A stretch of DNA of 64,000 nucleotides, taken from Nepenthes gracilis (Eukaryota; Streptophyta; Magnoliopsida; Caryophyllales; Nepenthaceae). Each line of letters starts with the position of its first letter. The first letter of the stretch is position 1. Shown here piece by piece: positions 1-10,804 of this stretch. Both the position numbers and the translations under genes were made by a program. The DNA lies in the NCBI GenBank assembly GCA_033239525.1, contig BSYO01000003.1, positions 6,504,001 to 6,568,000 of the forward strand, given 5' to 3'. A model generated the notes under the pieces. It did not search any database. It saw only the letters and a program-made list of their open reading frames with translations, and was not told the origin of the DNA.

Positions 1-485
1 CCAAAGGTCGCGTATTTACTCTCCCGACTGCTGGGTAAGTACCACAGATTACGTGGTATTTATGGTATCCCCACTACCCCCACAATCCTCTCAGAAGTTG
101 TACCCGTAGCATGCTCATACCATCTCTAATACCCATCGTCAATGATATCCCAGGTATCGTCATCTACGATGGTCATTGGGTTATAAACATCCCTCTTGAC
201 TAATTGTACGAGATAACGAGAATATAATTATCAGTTCAATTTGAGGTCACCACTGTACGAGTTAATAAGAATATCTCTAGACCTTATTCTACCATAGTGA
301 ACCAAAGGCCGCATATTTACCCCTCTAACGGTTGGGTGAGTACGACGAGATTACCTGGTATCTATGGTATCCCCACTACCCCTACAATCCTCCTAGAGGC
401 TGTACCTGTAACATGCTGATACCATCTCCGATACCCCTCACCAATGATATCCAAAATATCATCTACGATGGTCATTAAGTTATAA
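1..485. repeat. Tandem repeat, about 300-bp unit
   Basis: A unit starting CCAAAGG at position 1 starts again at 302. The stretch at 61-185 (TATGGTATCCCCACTACCCC onward, ending near GATGGTCATT) recurs at 362-484 with scattered substitutions. The first copy is complete and the second is cut after about 185 bp. The array may continue left of the window. No coding potential is seen, and the family is not recognised. Confidence 0.75.
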
Positions 486-795
486 GTATTCATTCACAAT
501 ATTAATGACCTCATCCTCCGGAATAAAATCAGTATTGAAAAAGTATAGACTACTTTAAGGTCTCACGAACTCCCATACGTCCAGATACCGTAGAGTCTTC
601 ACACACTCTCCTTTACTTATCCATAGAATGCCAATAAGAGATATACACACCACCAATGTTAACGCAAAGAATAATTTTATCGGATTTTATTAATGAGGTA
701 CAAAAATAATAACGTAACAAACTATTAGTATTTTCAGTGTACCAAAGCACATGCATAATTTACATAGACACATTCTACTGTAATTATATATAACA
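485..795. other. Non-coding sequence, no feature recognised
   Basis: Mixed-composition DNA between the 300-bp repeats and a microsatellite block. I see no ORF, terminal repeat or RNA gene here. Confidence 0.5.
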
Positions 796-798
796 ACC

Positions 799-1105
799 AC
801 ACACCCACACCCACTCACACACACCCACACCCACTCACACACACCCACATATATATATACATCCAACACATACCCTACCATACGAGAGTTCACACACTCA
901 CCGAGCACAGTACACAACCATATATCCTGCCATTATATTCTGTCATTATAAGTTCTGCCAACACAGCTCTCACGTACATATATATAAGTTTATATATATA
1001 TATATATAAATACACAGCATGAATATACATATATATGTTTAATTATATATACACACGCCACTTCCACACACACAGACCCATACATATATAATTATACACA
1101 CATGT
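799..1105. repeat. Microsatellite cluster (CA)n, (CACACCCA)n, (TA)n
   Basis: Runs of CACACCCACACCCACTCACA and similar units at about 799-850 are followed by several TA runs (852-862, 979-1010, 1026-1056, 1081-1097). Short ORFs here are low-complexity artefacts. Confidence 0.85.
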
Positions 1106-1575
1106 ATTTTTATGCATACAACCTTACTCAACTGCACCTACTCCTGTACGCACACACAGCAACCCGCGCTGCCTATCCTCATGCACGCTCACCTCGCACA
1201 CACTGTCGGCTGCAAAACAACCAATAGAGCACGAAGCTCTGTTTTTGCCCAGTTTCCTGTCTTCTACCCGATTCAATGTCCACAAAACAGCCACACATAA
1301 ACCCGATTTCCAACATCCCACACACACGGCTTCACACAGCCATCCCCACATACACACAGTGCACTGAGCACCTCATACCCAGCAGCAGCAGAACCAACCG
1401 AGACCATGTTTTCTCCAATTCCTCACTTTACCACAAAATCAGGAATAGTTGGCACAAAATTACTACATGAAAGCATATAATCAACATCTAAGAATGAAAA
1501 GGAAATAATTTACTTACAAAACAATTGGGCTAAGTTTTGTTTCCACCTCTAGGTCATTGAACCCGGTTGGAATAT

Positions 1576-1604
1576 GGAAAACAGAGCACCGTGCTCTGTT
1601 TTCC
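1576..1604. repeat. Perfect 14-bp inverted repeat with 1-nt spacer
   Basis: GGAAAACAGAGCAC at 1576-1589 is followed by one C and then by its exact reverse complement, GTGCTCTGTTTTCC (1591-1604). A related imperfect hairpin (AGAGC, five bases, GCTCT, then a T run) lies at 1226-1246. No T tract or promoter shows it is a terminator. Confidence 0.8.
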
Positions 1605-2204
1605 CACGGTTGTGCCGAGTCCCTTAAATCAGTGTGTACAACATGCAAAATTGATACAACACAACTCCGTTGAACAATTTACGTAGCTCTAATCTATCAT
1701 TAATCCCATATTGCCGGTTGAATCCTCATAAGGCCGTGGCCTTGTATTGATTTCCCAAATTGTAACCCTATGTTTCGCCTTCCTCCCATCAATCGAAGCA
1801 TGAAATCAAAGATACTACATTAGCAAGAATGAAGGAAGATTTTTTATTGTGAGGAAGGAAGTTTACTTGCAGAAGTTAGAATTGTTACTTGCAACAATTA
1901 GGAAGATTATTTGCAACAATTAGGAAGATTATTTGCCTAATTGAACAGAGATGGCGAGGGTTTAATAGTGGCCAGCTTGCGGCTACAGCACAGGTTGACA
2001 ACAACAACGCAGCGACAATGGCCACTAACGGCGAACATTGATGGCACACCTTGGGCCCAACACGGCGACGGCGACCATGACTCTAGACGGTGGCTCCTTC
2101 TTCCCCCTCTTAATACCAATGTCTTCCTTAAATAACAAAAGGGTCCAATTAGGTTTGTGCTCGATTTTCATTTTGGGCATTGCTGGATCCGCGTCTAAGA
2201 TTTC

Positions 2205-2460
2205 GCCGACTTTCTCACCCTCCTCTCTTTCCTCCCTCTTCCCTCTCTTTCTTTCCTTTCTCGTCCTTTCTTCTCTTTTTATTTTCTTTTCTTTCCTTTC
2301 TCGTCCTTTCTTCTCTTTTCATTTTCTTTTCTTTCATTCTTTTTCCTTTTTCTTTTCTTTCTCTCTTTTCTTTTCTCCTTTCTTTTTCTTTCTTTTTCTT
2401 TTCCTTCGGTCGATTCTTTCTTTCTATTATTATTATTATTATTATTATTATTACTCACAT
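2205..2460. repeat. Polypyrimidine tract and (TTA)n microsatellite
   Basis: About 200 bp of nearly pure C/T (TTTCTTTCCTTTCTCGTCC repeated at about 2253 and 2295) ends in an ATT repeat at 2425-2453. ORFs reading Ser/Phe/Leu or poly-Tyr/Ile here are composition artefacts. Confidence 0.85.
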
Positions 2461-2871
2461 ACTATTTTTAACATTTATTATTATTCATATTGATTACTCT
2501 TATTAAATATATTAATTATCTTATCACCCTTACCATAATATTTAAACTTTTAATTAATTATATATATATTTATTTTATTTTTAGTCAATAAATTTTAATA
2601 CACTAAGATTGTCTAATATTAATTCATTAGGTTGGTTTATAACTAATTTAATCTAACTCACTAACTAATCTAAATTTAAGTTTATAGTCTAAATATTTAA
2701 ACCTAAAAGTAATTAAAAATAATTATTAAAACTTAATTTATCAATTTTATTTTCTTAAAATAATAAAAATATTTGGGTTATTACAATCTTTTCCCCTTAA
2801 AAGATTTTCATCATCGAAAATTAACACACTCATCGGACATTTTATCTCTAAATTTTTCTTCCAATTCTTTT

Positions 2872-2878
<7 letters not shown>

Positions 2879-2915
<37 letters not shown>
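2879..2915. repeat. (CA)n(TA)n microsatellite
   Basis: About 12 CA units run directly into about six TA units. Confidence 0.9.
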
Positions 2916-3009
2916 TCATCAAGTCATTAATTAATTTAAACCCATGTCCTAACAAATCTGTAAAAATAAATCCTGTATATACTATTTTCATTTTGTCCAA
3001 ATAATTTTC

Positions 3010-3409
3010 TTAAGAATTGGAGGGAGAAACGAAGCGTGCTCTTATAGAGAAGTGGAGACCCTTTCTTTGTGGACGCGTTTTGGGAGCCGTGGGCCTGTCA
3101 GGAATAAAACCGTGCGGGGTGGGCCCAAAGCCGACAATATCCCCAAGCGGGTGCTTAGGGACATTACAGATGGTATTAGAGTCAGAACCCGAGCCGTGTG
3201 TGCTAGCGAGGACGCTAGGGCCCAAAGGGTGGATGGACTGTGAGTTCCTACATCGGATTTGAGGGGGGAACGAAGCGTGCTCTTATAGAGACGTGGAGAC
3301 CCTTTCTTTGTGGACGCGTTTTGGGGACCGTGGGACTGTTAGGAATAAAATCGTGTGAATTGGGTCCAAAGCGGATAATATCCACAAGCAAGTGTATGGG
3401 GACATTACA
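3010..3409 (+). mobile_element. TRIM-like small LTR retrotransposon
   Basis: The 3' LTR runs from TGTGAG at 3239 to ATTACA at 3409 (171 bp, TG..CA ends). A second copy offset by 241 bp covers about 3010-3168, but its first dozen bases are eroded. Directly after the first LTR is TGGTATTAGAGTC (3171), matching the plant initiator-Met primer-binding consensus TGGTATCAGAGCC with two changes. Only about 70 bp of non-coding sequence separates the LTRs. This layout (short LTRs, PBS, no ORF) is that of terminal-repeat retrotransposons in miniature, which depend on other elements for mobility. ORFs read across it are spurious. No target duplication is visible because the left end is damaged. Confidence 0.8.
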
Positions 3410-3790
3410 CTTGAGCTCTGTGAAGGTGTCCAATACAGGGGCAGTTTAGAGATGCGCTTGCGGAGGGCGGTTTAGAGGTGCATCCGATAGAGGGACGACT
3501 TAGAGGTGCGCCCGTAAAGGGCGGCTTTGAGGAGAGGGACTAAATTGCATTGGTGAGTCAACGTTCTAGTTACTTGAGCGGAGGGTTAACTATTGGACAG
3601 CGAGCTCTTGACTCTAGGATGGAGAGATCGTGGTTTCAGGACGGAGGGCTGGTGGCCTCTAGACTGGAAGAGAGCTGAGAGCCCTCTGGCGGTAGAGAGT
3701 TGAGGGCCTTTGAACTGGAGGAGGGCTAAAATCCTCCTGGTCGGGGGAGGAAAAATGGCTGACGGCCTCTGAACGGGTGAAGGGCTGAAA
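3410..3790. repeat. Purine-rich degenerate repeats
   Basis: Short imperfect repetition of (GC)GGTTTAGAGGTGCGCC-like units (3446-3530) is followed by GGAGGGCTGA/GAGAGCTGA-like units up to about 3790. The boundaries are soft. It may be part of the element whose LTR-like block follows. Confidence 0.5.
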
Positions 3791-3794
3791 CAAG

Positions 3795-4055
3795 TCCTCC
3801 GAATTTTGGCTTAGACGGTCAACAAATTCGATTAACATTCCCTTTAAAAGTTCGCCGAATTTTGGCCTAGACGGTCAATGAATCTGGTCAACATCCCCTT
3901 CGTCAGTTCACCGGATTTTGGCCTAGGCGATCAACAAATCTGATCAATGTATCCTTCTACAGTTCTCCAAATTTTGGCCTAAACGATTAATAAAACCGAT
4001 CATCTCTTCAAAAGTACTCTAGGATTTGCCCTAAACGGCCAACAACTTCGTCACC
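3795..4055. repeat. 57-bp tandem array, four to five copies
   Basis: Successive units each carry CCGAATTTTGGCCTAGACGG, then TCAACAAATCTGATCAACAT and a T/C-rich tail. Copies start near 3797, 3853, 3909, 3965 and a decayed fifth near 4018. The units differ by several substitutions each, so the array is old. The GGTCAAC word is also frequent in the following block. Confidence 0.75.
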
Positions 4056-4146
4056 AGTCTAATAGACATTGATGGACAATAGCCAGACACATCCCATCAT
4101 GAACATGCTAGATATCAAAACTCAGACCACCAGCATATGGGGCTAG

Positions 4147-5120
4147 TGATGGATATATCCACAGTGGGTTAGCCCAAGAAGAGAAACGGCCCAAATCCAC
4201 AAAGGCCCATATACACGCCTGGACTGTCAACATCAGGTGTTGACCGGATGAGAGGCCAAGTTGAGCGGCCAATAGGCTCCCCATGAGACGGTCAATATTT
4301 CTGTTGACTGAAAGTGATACAGTAGGTCGGTCTAAGAGAGTAAGCCTTATATGGGCCAGACCCAATTAGTCCCACAACTCCATACATGACCAGCAATGAC
4401 TCTCTTCCTTGATTTTGCGCCTTTTTAGAAGAATCTTCACTGTAACAGGTACCAACAGATTCAGCGCACGTCCCATGAGAAAAGTGACAGATTCTCTCTT
4501 TTTGCCTACTATAAATCCTAACAGTAACAAGATACAGAAGGAATACGAGTAATCCTGGGAGCCGTTACCACTATTAAAGTTCCTACCAAAAAAGGAAGTA
4601 ATCCCAACAGATTGCAGGAATCAAGCCTTCTTATCCAATGAAGGTTGTCTAGCATCTCATCTATAAAAATTTATGGAGTCTTCACTCCTGGACATGCTCA
4701 CCTCTAAGACTACAAACGTTCATTGTTGAGATCACAGACGCTCATTGCTCAGATTTCAGAGACTCACTTCTCTTCTAAAAACTCTTATAGTGCTATGATA
4801 GTTCTTTAAGCTCTCACACTTACAGAACTCTGACTTTTTTCATCTCTCATTACGTTCCTAGCGAATGCAGTGTTGAGAGATCGCACTTCTCACGAGCCAC
4901 AAAAAAGCCTCTCACGATGAGAACCAAACCTCCATCCCAAACACTCATTATCTTCTCATTAATCTCATTCATCTTGACCTTCTTGAAAGCTCGAAGGCTG
5001 ATTACTGACTTGAGTATCGAAATATTTTTGGTGGGACAACATTCCGTCGACACCTGACTTCTTATTTGCTGTAATAGTGTGTAGGGTTCAAACTCGGTGA
5101 AGGGAGCCAGATCAAGGCGA
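4147..5120 (+). mobile_element. LTR-like block, probable solo or truncated LTR
   Basis: The block begins TGATGGATATATCC and holds two TATA-like boxes (TATAAAT at 4510, CTATAAAAATT at 4661). The second is followed by the T/C-rich R-U5 style sequence seen in Ty3 LTRs, including TTACTGACTTGAGTATCG near 5010, which resembles Tat-lineage LTR tails. No partner LTR or pol sequence is adjacent. Termini and target duplication are not established. The 97-codon antisense reading at 4850-5143 is taken as non-coding. Confidence 0.4.
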
Positions 5121-5149
5121 TTAAGTCGACCCAATTTATTCAAAATTTA

Positions 5150-8100
5150 GATATAGGGACGCATTAAAATTAGTTAAAAATAATAAACGAGCTACTTATA
5201 AAAATATAAAAAAAGATTATGCATTTGAAAACTTTAAAAGTACTGGATATCTAAAGTGGCATATAAAAATATTTAAAAGATAATAATTATTTTTAACATA
5301 AATTCTACTAATATTTTCATGAATGTAGGGCTAAAATTTTTTTAATATGATTGAAAACTATATTAAAAAAGATTAACAGAATATGTTGTTTATTTAGATA
5401 GCTGTTTTTTTTTTTTTTTATGGAATATTATAAATTTAAAAGGTATATGTAAAAGTGTTTATAATTTAGACAAGTAAAAATATTCCGCTATGCCACTAAA
5501 GGTGATATTATTTATCCTTTTTTATAATTTAAATAAGAACTAATTCTAAAATTAATACAAATAAAATATTATGTTTTTTAACTAGTTATATATGGTTAAC
5601 ATGCAATGGCATATATTATATTTATGTTACCATACATTGGATTTATGAAAATTTTGAAATTATAAAAATAAAATTATTGGTTTTAAATTTTTGTGCACCT
5701 ATACATTGCTCTAGTTATTTTTGAAGTTTTATAGAATTTCAAATAATAATGCTATAATTTTTATTTAAATCATATTTTTTAATTTTAAATAATGAGTTAT
5801 TTTATATAAAATATACTATCATATTATTAACATTTATAACAATGATATTTATAATTTATATCTCATTACGTGGAAAAATTAAAAATCTCATTTGATTTAT
5901 CAAAATATCATCTTTTTAAAAGTTATAATTCAAGATATTATACTGATATAACAGACTCAATTTAATGAAAATGAAGACCAACTATGCAACAAGTTAAAAC
6001 TTGATTTACTAAACATTGGACGACGTTTGTCATTTATATTTTGTTTTAACTATGTTTTACAATGAAAACAAAGTATTGGTTAAGCCAATTATGGATAACG
6101 ACTGAAAGATGATTGAATTAACTAAATATTATTTAAAATAATTTATTTTGCTATTAAAAAACTTGTATGTACTCATTACATAATATAATATTTATTGTTG
6201 TGCCAATTATTATCTTTTACTAATAATTTTATAATTTATTGGGATGATTATAATTTCTATTATATTATACCAGTCATAGAAGTAAATATAAAATTTTAAA
6301 AAATAATTTTAAATAAATATTCATATGTATTAAAATAGTGGGTGAAATAGTTTTATTCTTTAGTAAAACTTAGTGAAAAATATTTTCACCCAAAAAAAAA
6401 AAAAAGAATTAAAGCATTAAGAAAAAGGAAGATAAATCGAAGATATAAAGGGCTTGGCTAATTGTACATTAAAATTAATTATTGTGGATATGCTCTTCAG
6501 AAGATCATTAATTTATTGGATTCCAATAAATGTTTGGATAAAACTTAATAGATAGTATGAATCCAAGACTTTAATAATAATGTTACATACGAAAAAGTGA
6601 TTCTATCGCCTTTTTAAAAAGTATTTGAATGAGGTTTATCGAATTGTGATGTAAATGTCCATTTGGTGAGAAAATCAAAGAGGAGGACAATGTGTTGATC
6701 TTGTTGGCTTTGTTTTCGACATTGTATTATCATATTATGCCACAGTTATTATTTGAGAAGGACACAGCTAGTCTTAACGAGGAAATCCTTCTTCACATTT
6801 TGTATGCTTAAAGACTATAAGGTATTGAAAATATATAATAATGACTTATTGATGGTTGTTACCATAAGGGGTGTTGGCTTGCAAATAAGAACAAGATGAA
6901 ATTTGTGTTGCAAAGCAGGCGCTATGCACCAACCGTCTCATTGAATATGGTCCCAACTGGCAAGCTTGACAATGAGAGTTTGTACGCAATGATTTCAATG
7001 GCGGATGGACCCTCCCCCACATGGACCTCACATGCATGGTTTACTTGAAGGGACATGGCATGCCACAATCTTCCACACATTATATCCCCCATGTATATAA
7101 ATATATATTTAGAGAATTAGAAATTTTTGAGATATTTTTAAATAATATGGTACTTGATAATCTATTTATTTTTATATAAATCTATATAAATAGATAATAT
7201 TATATTTGGTCATTTAAATTTATCTAAATATATTATTTTATATAGTCATCAAAAAATATATGATGAAGCCAAACATGTCAACTAATCTCTGAAAAAGATA
7301 AACTAATTATATTTAATGTATCAAAGTTGAACTTTGGAATCCTGTCTTCTATCGACTCTAATACTATAACGTGATCTAAGTTTGAAAAATATTATAGCGA
7401 TGTTCTATGATTATTAATTTCTTTAAAATTAGACAATGAAATGAAATACATGTCATGCCTATATAAGATATAATACAGCAATACATAGCTATGAAAGATA
7501 CTGTAATTGTTATCGGTATAATTATTTTTTATTTTGAAAAATTAATTTAAAAAATTATAATCTAAAATTGTAAAATAACTAATAAACCTCAATCAACTTT
7601 TGAAAGATTTTTGAATCAATATTTGATTTATAGTTTTTCCTTTCAAAATTTAATTAACTAAATAGGTCATTACTAATATATATATTGAGTCAAAATCAAA
7701 TCAGATTAGAAAAAAAAAAAAAAATCTAACATGTTTTGATAGGATCCAAAAAAGGAAAAATAAGCAAATTAGGCACCACTATACACATCAATAACATCAA
7801 ACACATTAAATCCAGCTATAAATAAAATAAAATAAAATAAAAGCTAGTGACTAAGACTTGCTTCTATTTATATTTATTGGGTAATTTGGTTGAGTGGTGC
7901 CAAATGAAATTTTGGTTAGATTTTTATTAGGTGACTTGGTTGATTAAGTCTTTTTTTTTTTTTTTTTTATGATTGAGCAATATAAAAGCTGAACTAATTC
8001 ATTATTGGAGAAGCGACTAATCTCATTATTTTTAACTAGGCAAGAGGTGAACCATTTTTGAAATTTATAAATATAATGACTAGTAAATAAGACGAATGAT

Positions 8101-9590
8101 AATCGAAATTACATTAACCAAAGATTGATAGAAATCAAACTTTAACCATACTAAATTATTTTTATTTTTAGATTCTCGTTACTTATTTGGAGTATGATGG
8201 TTCTTATTATGGGGCATCGAGTTACATTCACAGAGTTATTGACGGGCTACCCTGTAGCTATTATATAACAGATATATAACTAGATAAATGAATGACATGT
8301 TATTTATTTATGTATCAAAAATATTATTTATACATAATTAATTTTCATTTTAACATATTGAGGTTACGAAATCAAACTAGAAGACATTACTTCTGTATTA
8401 AAAGGATAAGATTATATGTATTTGATTCATTTACTTAACTATTAGGATGCTTTTCTAACTATTTCATACCACGAGGCCCAATGGTGTTGGTAAAATTACA
8501 GGGCGTTTCAACATATGGTCAGCTGGGGGCACAGCCCTTGTCAAAATCCCAAATGGGCCCCAAGCTAAACATTTAATGAACGGCCCACCAAAGGACCGGC
8601 ATTAGTTGGGCCCACGGTTATATACAGGATGCAACATCTACATAAGTCCAGCTGCCAGGGCCCACGCTAACATGCCACTGCACGTGGTTGTGGAGGAACA
8701 GCCTTACCGGGAAAGTTCGTTGTAGAGAGTCATAAATAGATAAAAATTCTAGCACTGTTCAATGAAAAAGAGCAATGCTATATGTTTGATCATCCTATAA
8801 CCCATCTAAAGCTGCATCTATACGTAGGGCCCATTTCATTTTTTATTTTTATTTTTAAAAATCTCCATAGGCCTATTTTATTTTTTTAATTTGTAGATAA
8901 GTTGTAGGTCTGTGAGACACCCTTCTGAATGGCCTGTTCTTTCTGGTCCAAATAGATAGAGCAATTTCTTTCCTTAGAACCGTACTTGAGAGTTTTTTAC
9001 CTCATACAGTGTTGACCTCATCAATCAAATTTTCCAGGAAATATTAGGGAAGAACCAATTAAAAATTTTTATTACATTATCTTTCTATTTTATTTGATAT
9101 TTCATAAGGATAAATAATAAATAGATAGAGTACGGAATAGACTTGTAGCATTTTGAACAAAGAAATTGGTTTTGCTAAAATAGCTTATATTGGGCTTTTG
9201 TTTGGTAAACCAAAAAAAAAAAAAAAAGAAGTCGGTGGATGTGGGCCTTTGGCCCAATGCCATGATACATTCGGCCCACAAAGTGCTTAAAGCTCTGATA
9301 GCTACCGGGGCTGTGACGGTGCCGCTTCATTTTTTTATATATATTTTTTTGGTGGGTAGCACTTCATCTTCAAGTTTTGGGACAAGTTACAAGATGTATT
9401 CTTTTCGTTTAGGATGTAACGTCTATGATATTGAAAATGTTTTATTCAAATGGTTGATTTTGATGTTGGATTATAAATATGATCGGACGGAAGAACATTT
9501 ACTTGGTTTGTTACAATGACCACACAATTTTTTTGGATGTGACGGGTTGTTACATATTTATGTCACTTAGATAATGATTATACTATGAAA
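5150..9590. other. AT-rich intergenic DNA without recognised genes
   Basis: Strongly AT-rich sequence with poly(A)/poly(T) runs (5405-5420, 6390-6404, 7710-7725, 7951-7968, 9210-9226). No ORF of family character is seen on either strand. Islands of higher GC occur at 6840-7075 and 8480-8720. Confidence 0.6.
8540..8690. promoter_or_regulatory. Cluster of TGGGCC/GGCCCA motifs and a G-box-like CACGTGG
   Basis: AAATGGGCCCCAAG (8552), GGCCCACC (8582), TTGGGCCCACGG (8607) and CAGGGCCCACG (8657) are plant site II-type words. GCACGTGG lies at about 8680. The cluster sits in an AT-rich region, but no gene is visible next to it, so promoter activity is unsupported. Similar words recur at 9239-9285. 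Confidence 0.3.
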
Positions 9591-9598
9591 TAGGTTAT

Positions 9599-10044
9599 TG
9601 ATGCAAGCTCATTTATAATCAACCACAGGTTTGGTAAAGGAAGGGAAAAAGTGAACAAAAGGAGCAGAGAAAGGGAAGAGGAAGAGGTGAGTGTTGACAG
9701 AGGAAAAGAGAAAGAGAAAGAGTGAGAGGACGAGGGGAGTAACAGAAATATATTCTCTATATCATATCCTGTAGTATAGTGCCCTATTTATAATAGTAAT
9801 TGAAGGAATAATAATAAAAAATTGGTATAGGAAATAAAGAAAGCAAAATAGCAAAACAGAATGTAACAGAAGAAATAATAAGGACAACATATTCAGTATT
9901 GGATATTAATTATAATTCTAAAATTTTAGTGGTGATCGAGTCAGTCGGGTACTCAATCACTGTTGGGTTGGATGATTGGCAGATAGAGTTGGTTGTACTG
10001 TTGGGCCCGAATCTGGTGGGCCTGACTTGATGAGGCCCGTAATA
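9599..10044 (-). repeat. 3' LTR of the chromovirus
   Basis: 446 bp, matching 15304-15754. In element orientation it begins TATTACGGGCC, where the partner has TGTTACGGGCC, so one terminal base has mutated. A purine tract (GATGAAGAAAG in element sense) lies just before it at about 10048-10058 and is the likely polypurine tract. Confidence 0.88.
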
Positions 10045-10059
10045 TTACTTTCTTCATCG

Positions 10060-10231
10060 AAAAGAATCTTATTTTTAAGGTTGAATGTTGAAAAATCTTA
10101 AGGCAGATTTGTAGCCGACTCCCATGTAACTTCCTTGAGAGACTGAAATGCCATTGGATAAGAAGTTAGGGAACGAATTTGCCATGCTATAAAACTTGTT
10201 GAAATCCCAGAAGTCGTATGGGATACACTAA
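10060..10231 (-). pseudogene. Chromodomain remnant of the chromovirus integrase
   Basis: The minus-strand reading gives QVLQHGKFVP, then LLIQWHFSLS, then LKIFQHSTLK with stops. This corresponds to the usual chromovirus C-terminal chromodomain wording (VLxHG...LVQW...ATWE...FPxFNLEDK). The domain is cut off from the rest of the integrase by the MITE at 10232-10804. Confidence 0.6.
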
Positions 10232-10804
10232 CCCCATGTTTGGTTATAGGAATAACGGGGGAATAAGGTGAAATAGAATTTTTATTAATAAAGAATAGAT
10301 ATTCCTCCGTTTGGTTACAAATTTAACTAAAAATAAATATTTTTAAAAAATATTTATTTCTACATTTGTAAAAATAGTTATTATTATTATTATTATTATT
10401 ATTTATAATAATAATATAATAATAATAATTATTATTGTGTATTATTATTATTATATATTATTATTTATAATAATAATAATTATTATTATTTTATATTATT
10501 GTTATTATATTTAATTATTATTATGTTTTATTATTGTTATTATTATATTTTATAATAATAATAATAATTATTATTATTATTACTACTACTATTACTATTA
10601 TCATTATTATTATTATTATCACTATTTTCACTTTATTCCTTACACTATTCTACAAACCAAATAAAATAATATTAATTTTCACATTATTCTATTCAAACAA
10701 CCAAATATAGGAATAATAATTTCAACTATATTTCCATAATATTATATTTTCTGGAATAACTATTCTATTCCCACCTTATTCCATTCTAACAACCAAACGT
10801 ACCG
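10232..10804. mobile_element. Tourist-like (PIF/Harbinger) MITE with internal (TTA)n array
   Basis: The left end CCCCATGTTTGGTTATAGG and the reverse complement of the right end, CGGTACGTTTGGTTGTTAG, share the GTTTGGTT core typical of Tourist termini. Both ends are flanked by TAA (10229-10231 and 10805-10807), the trinucleotide target duplication of PIF/Harbinger elements. Subterminal GGAATAA...AAGGTG...AATAGAAT words are also inverted between the two ends. The middle (about 10378-10625) is almost entirely ATT/TAA trinucleotides. No transposase is encoded. It lies inside the chromovirus, so it inserted later. Confidence 0.75.

Noticed and set aside
690..917. 75-codon minus-strand reading rich in Val/Cys/Trp
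   Set aside because: It is the translation of CA/TA microsatellite sequence.
2038..2506. Plus-strand readings of 151 and 108 codons
   Set aside because: Ser/Phe/Leu and poly-Tyr/Ile runs from a polypyrimidine tract and an ATT repeat; no coding character.
3010..3449. Short ORFs on both strands across the 3-kb region
   Set aside because: They are duplicated because they lie in the two LTRs of a non-coding TRIM-like element.
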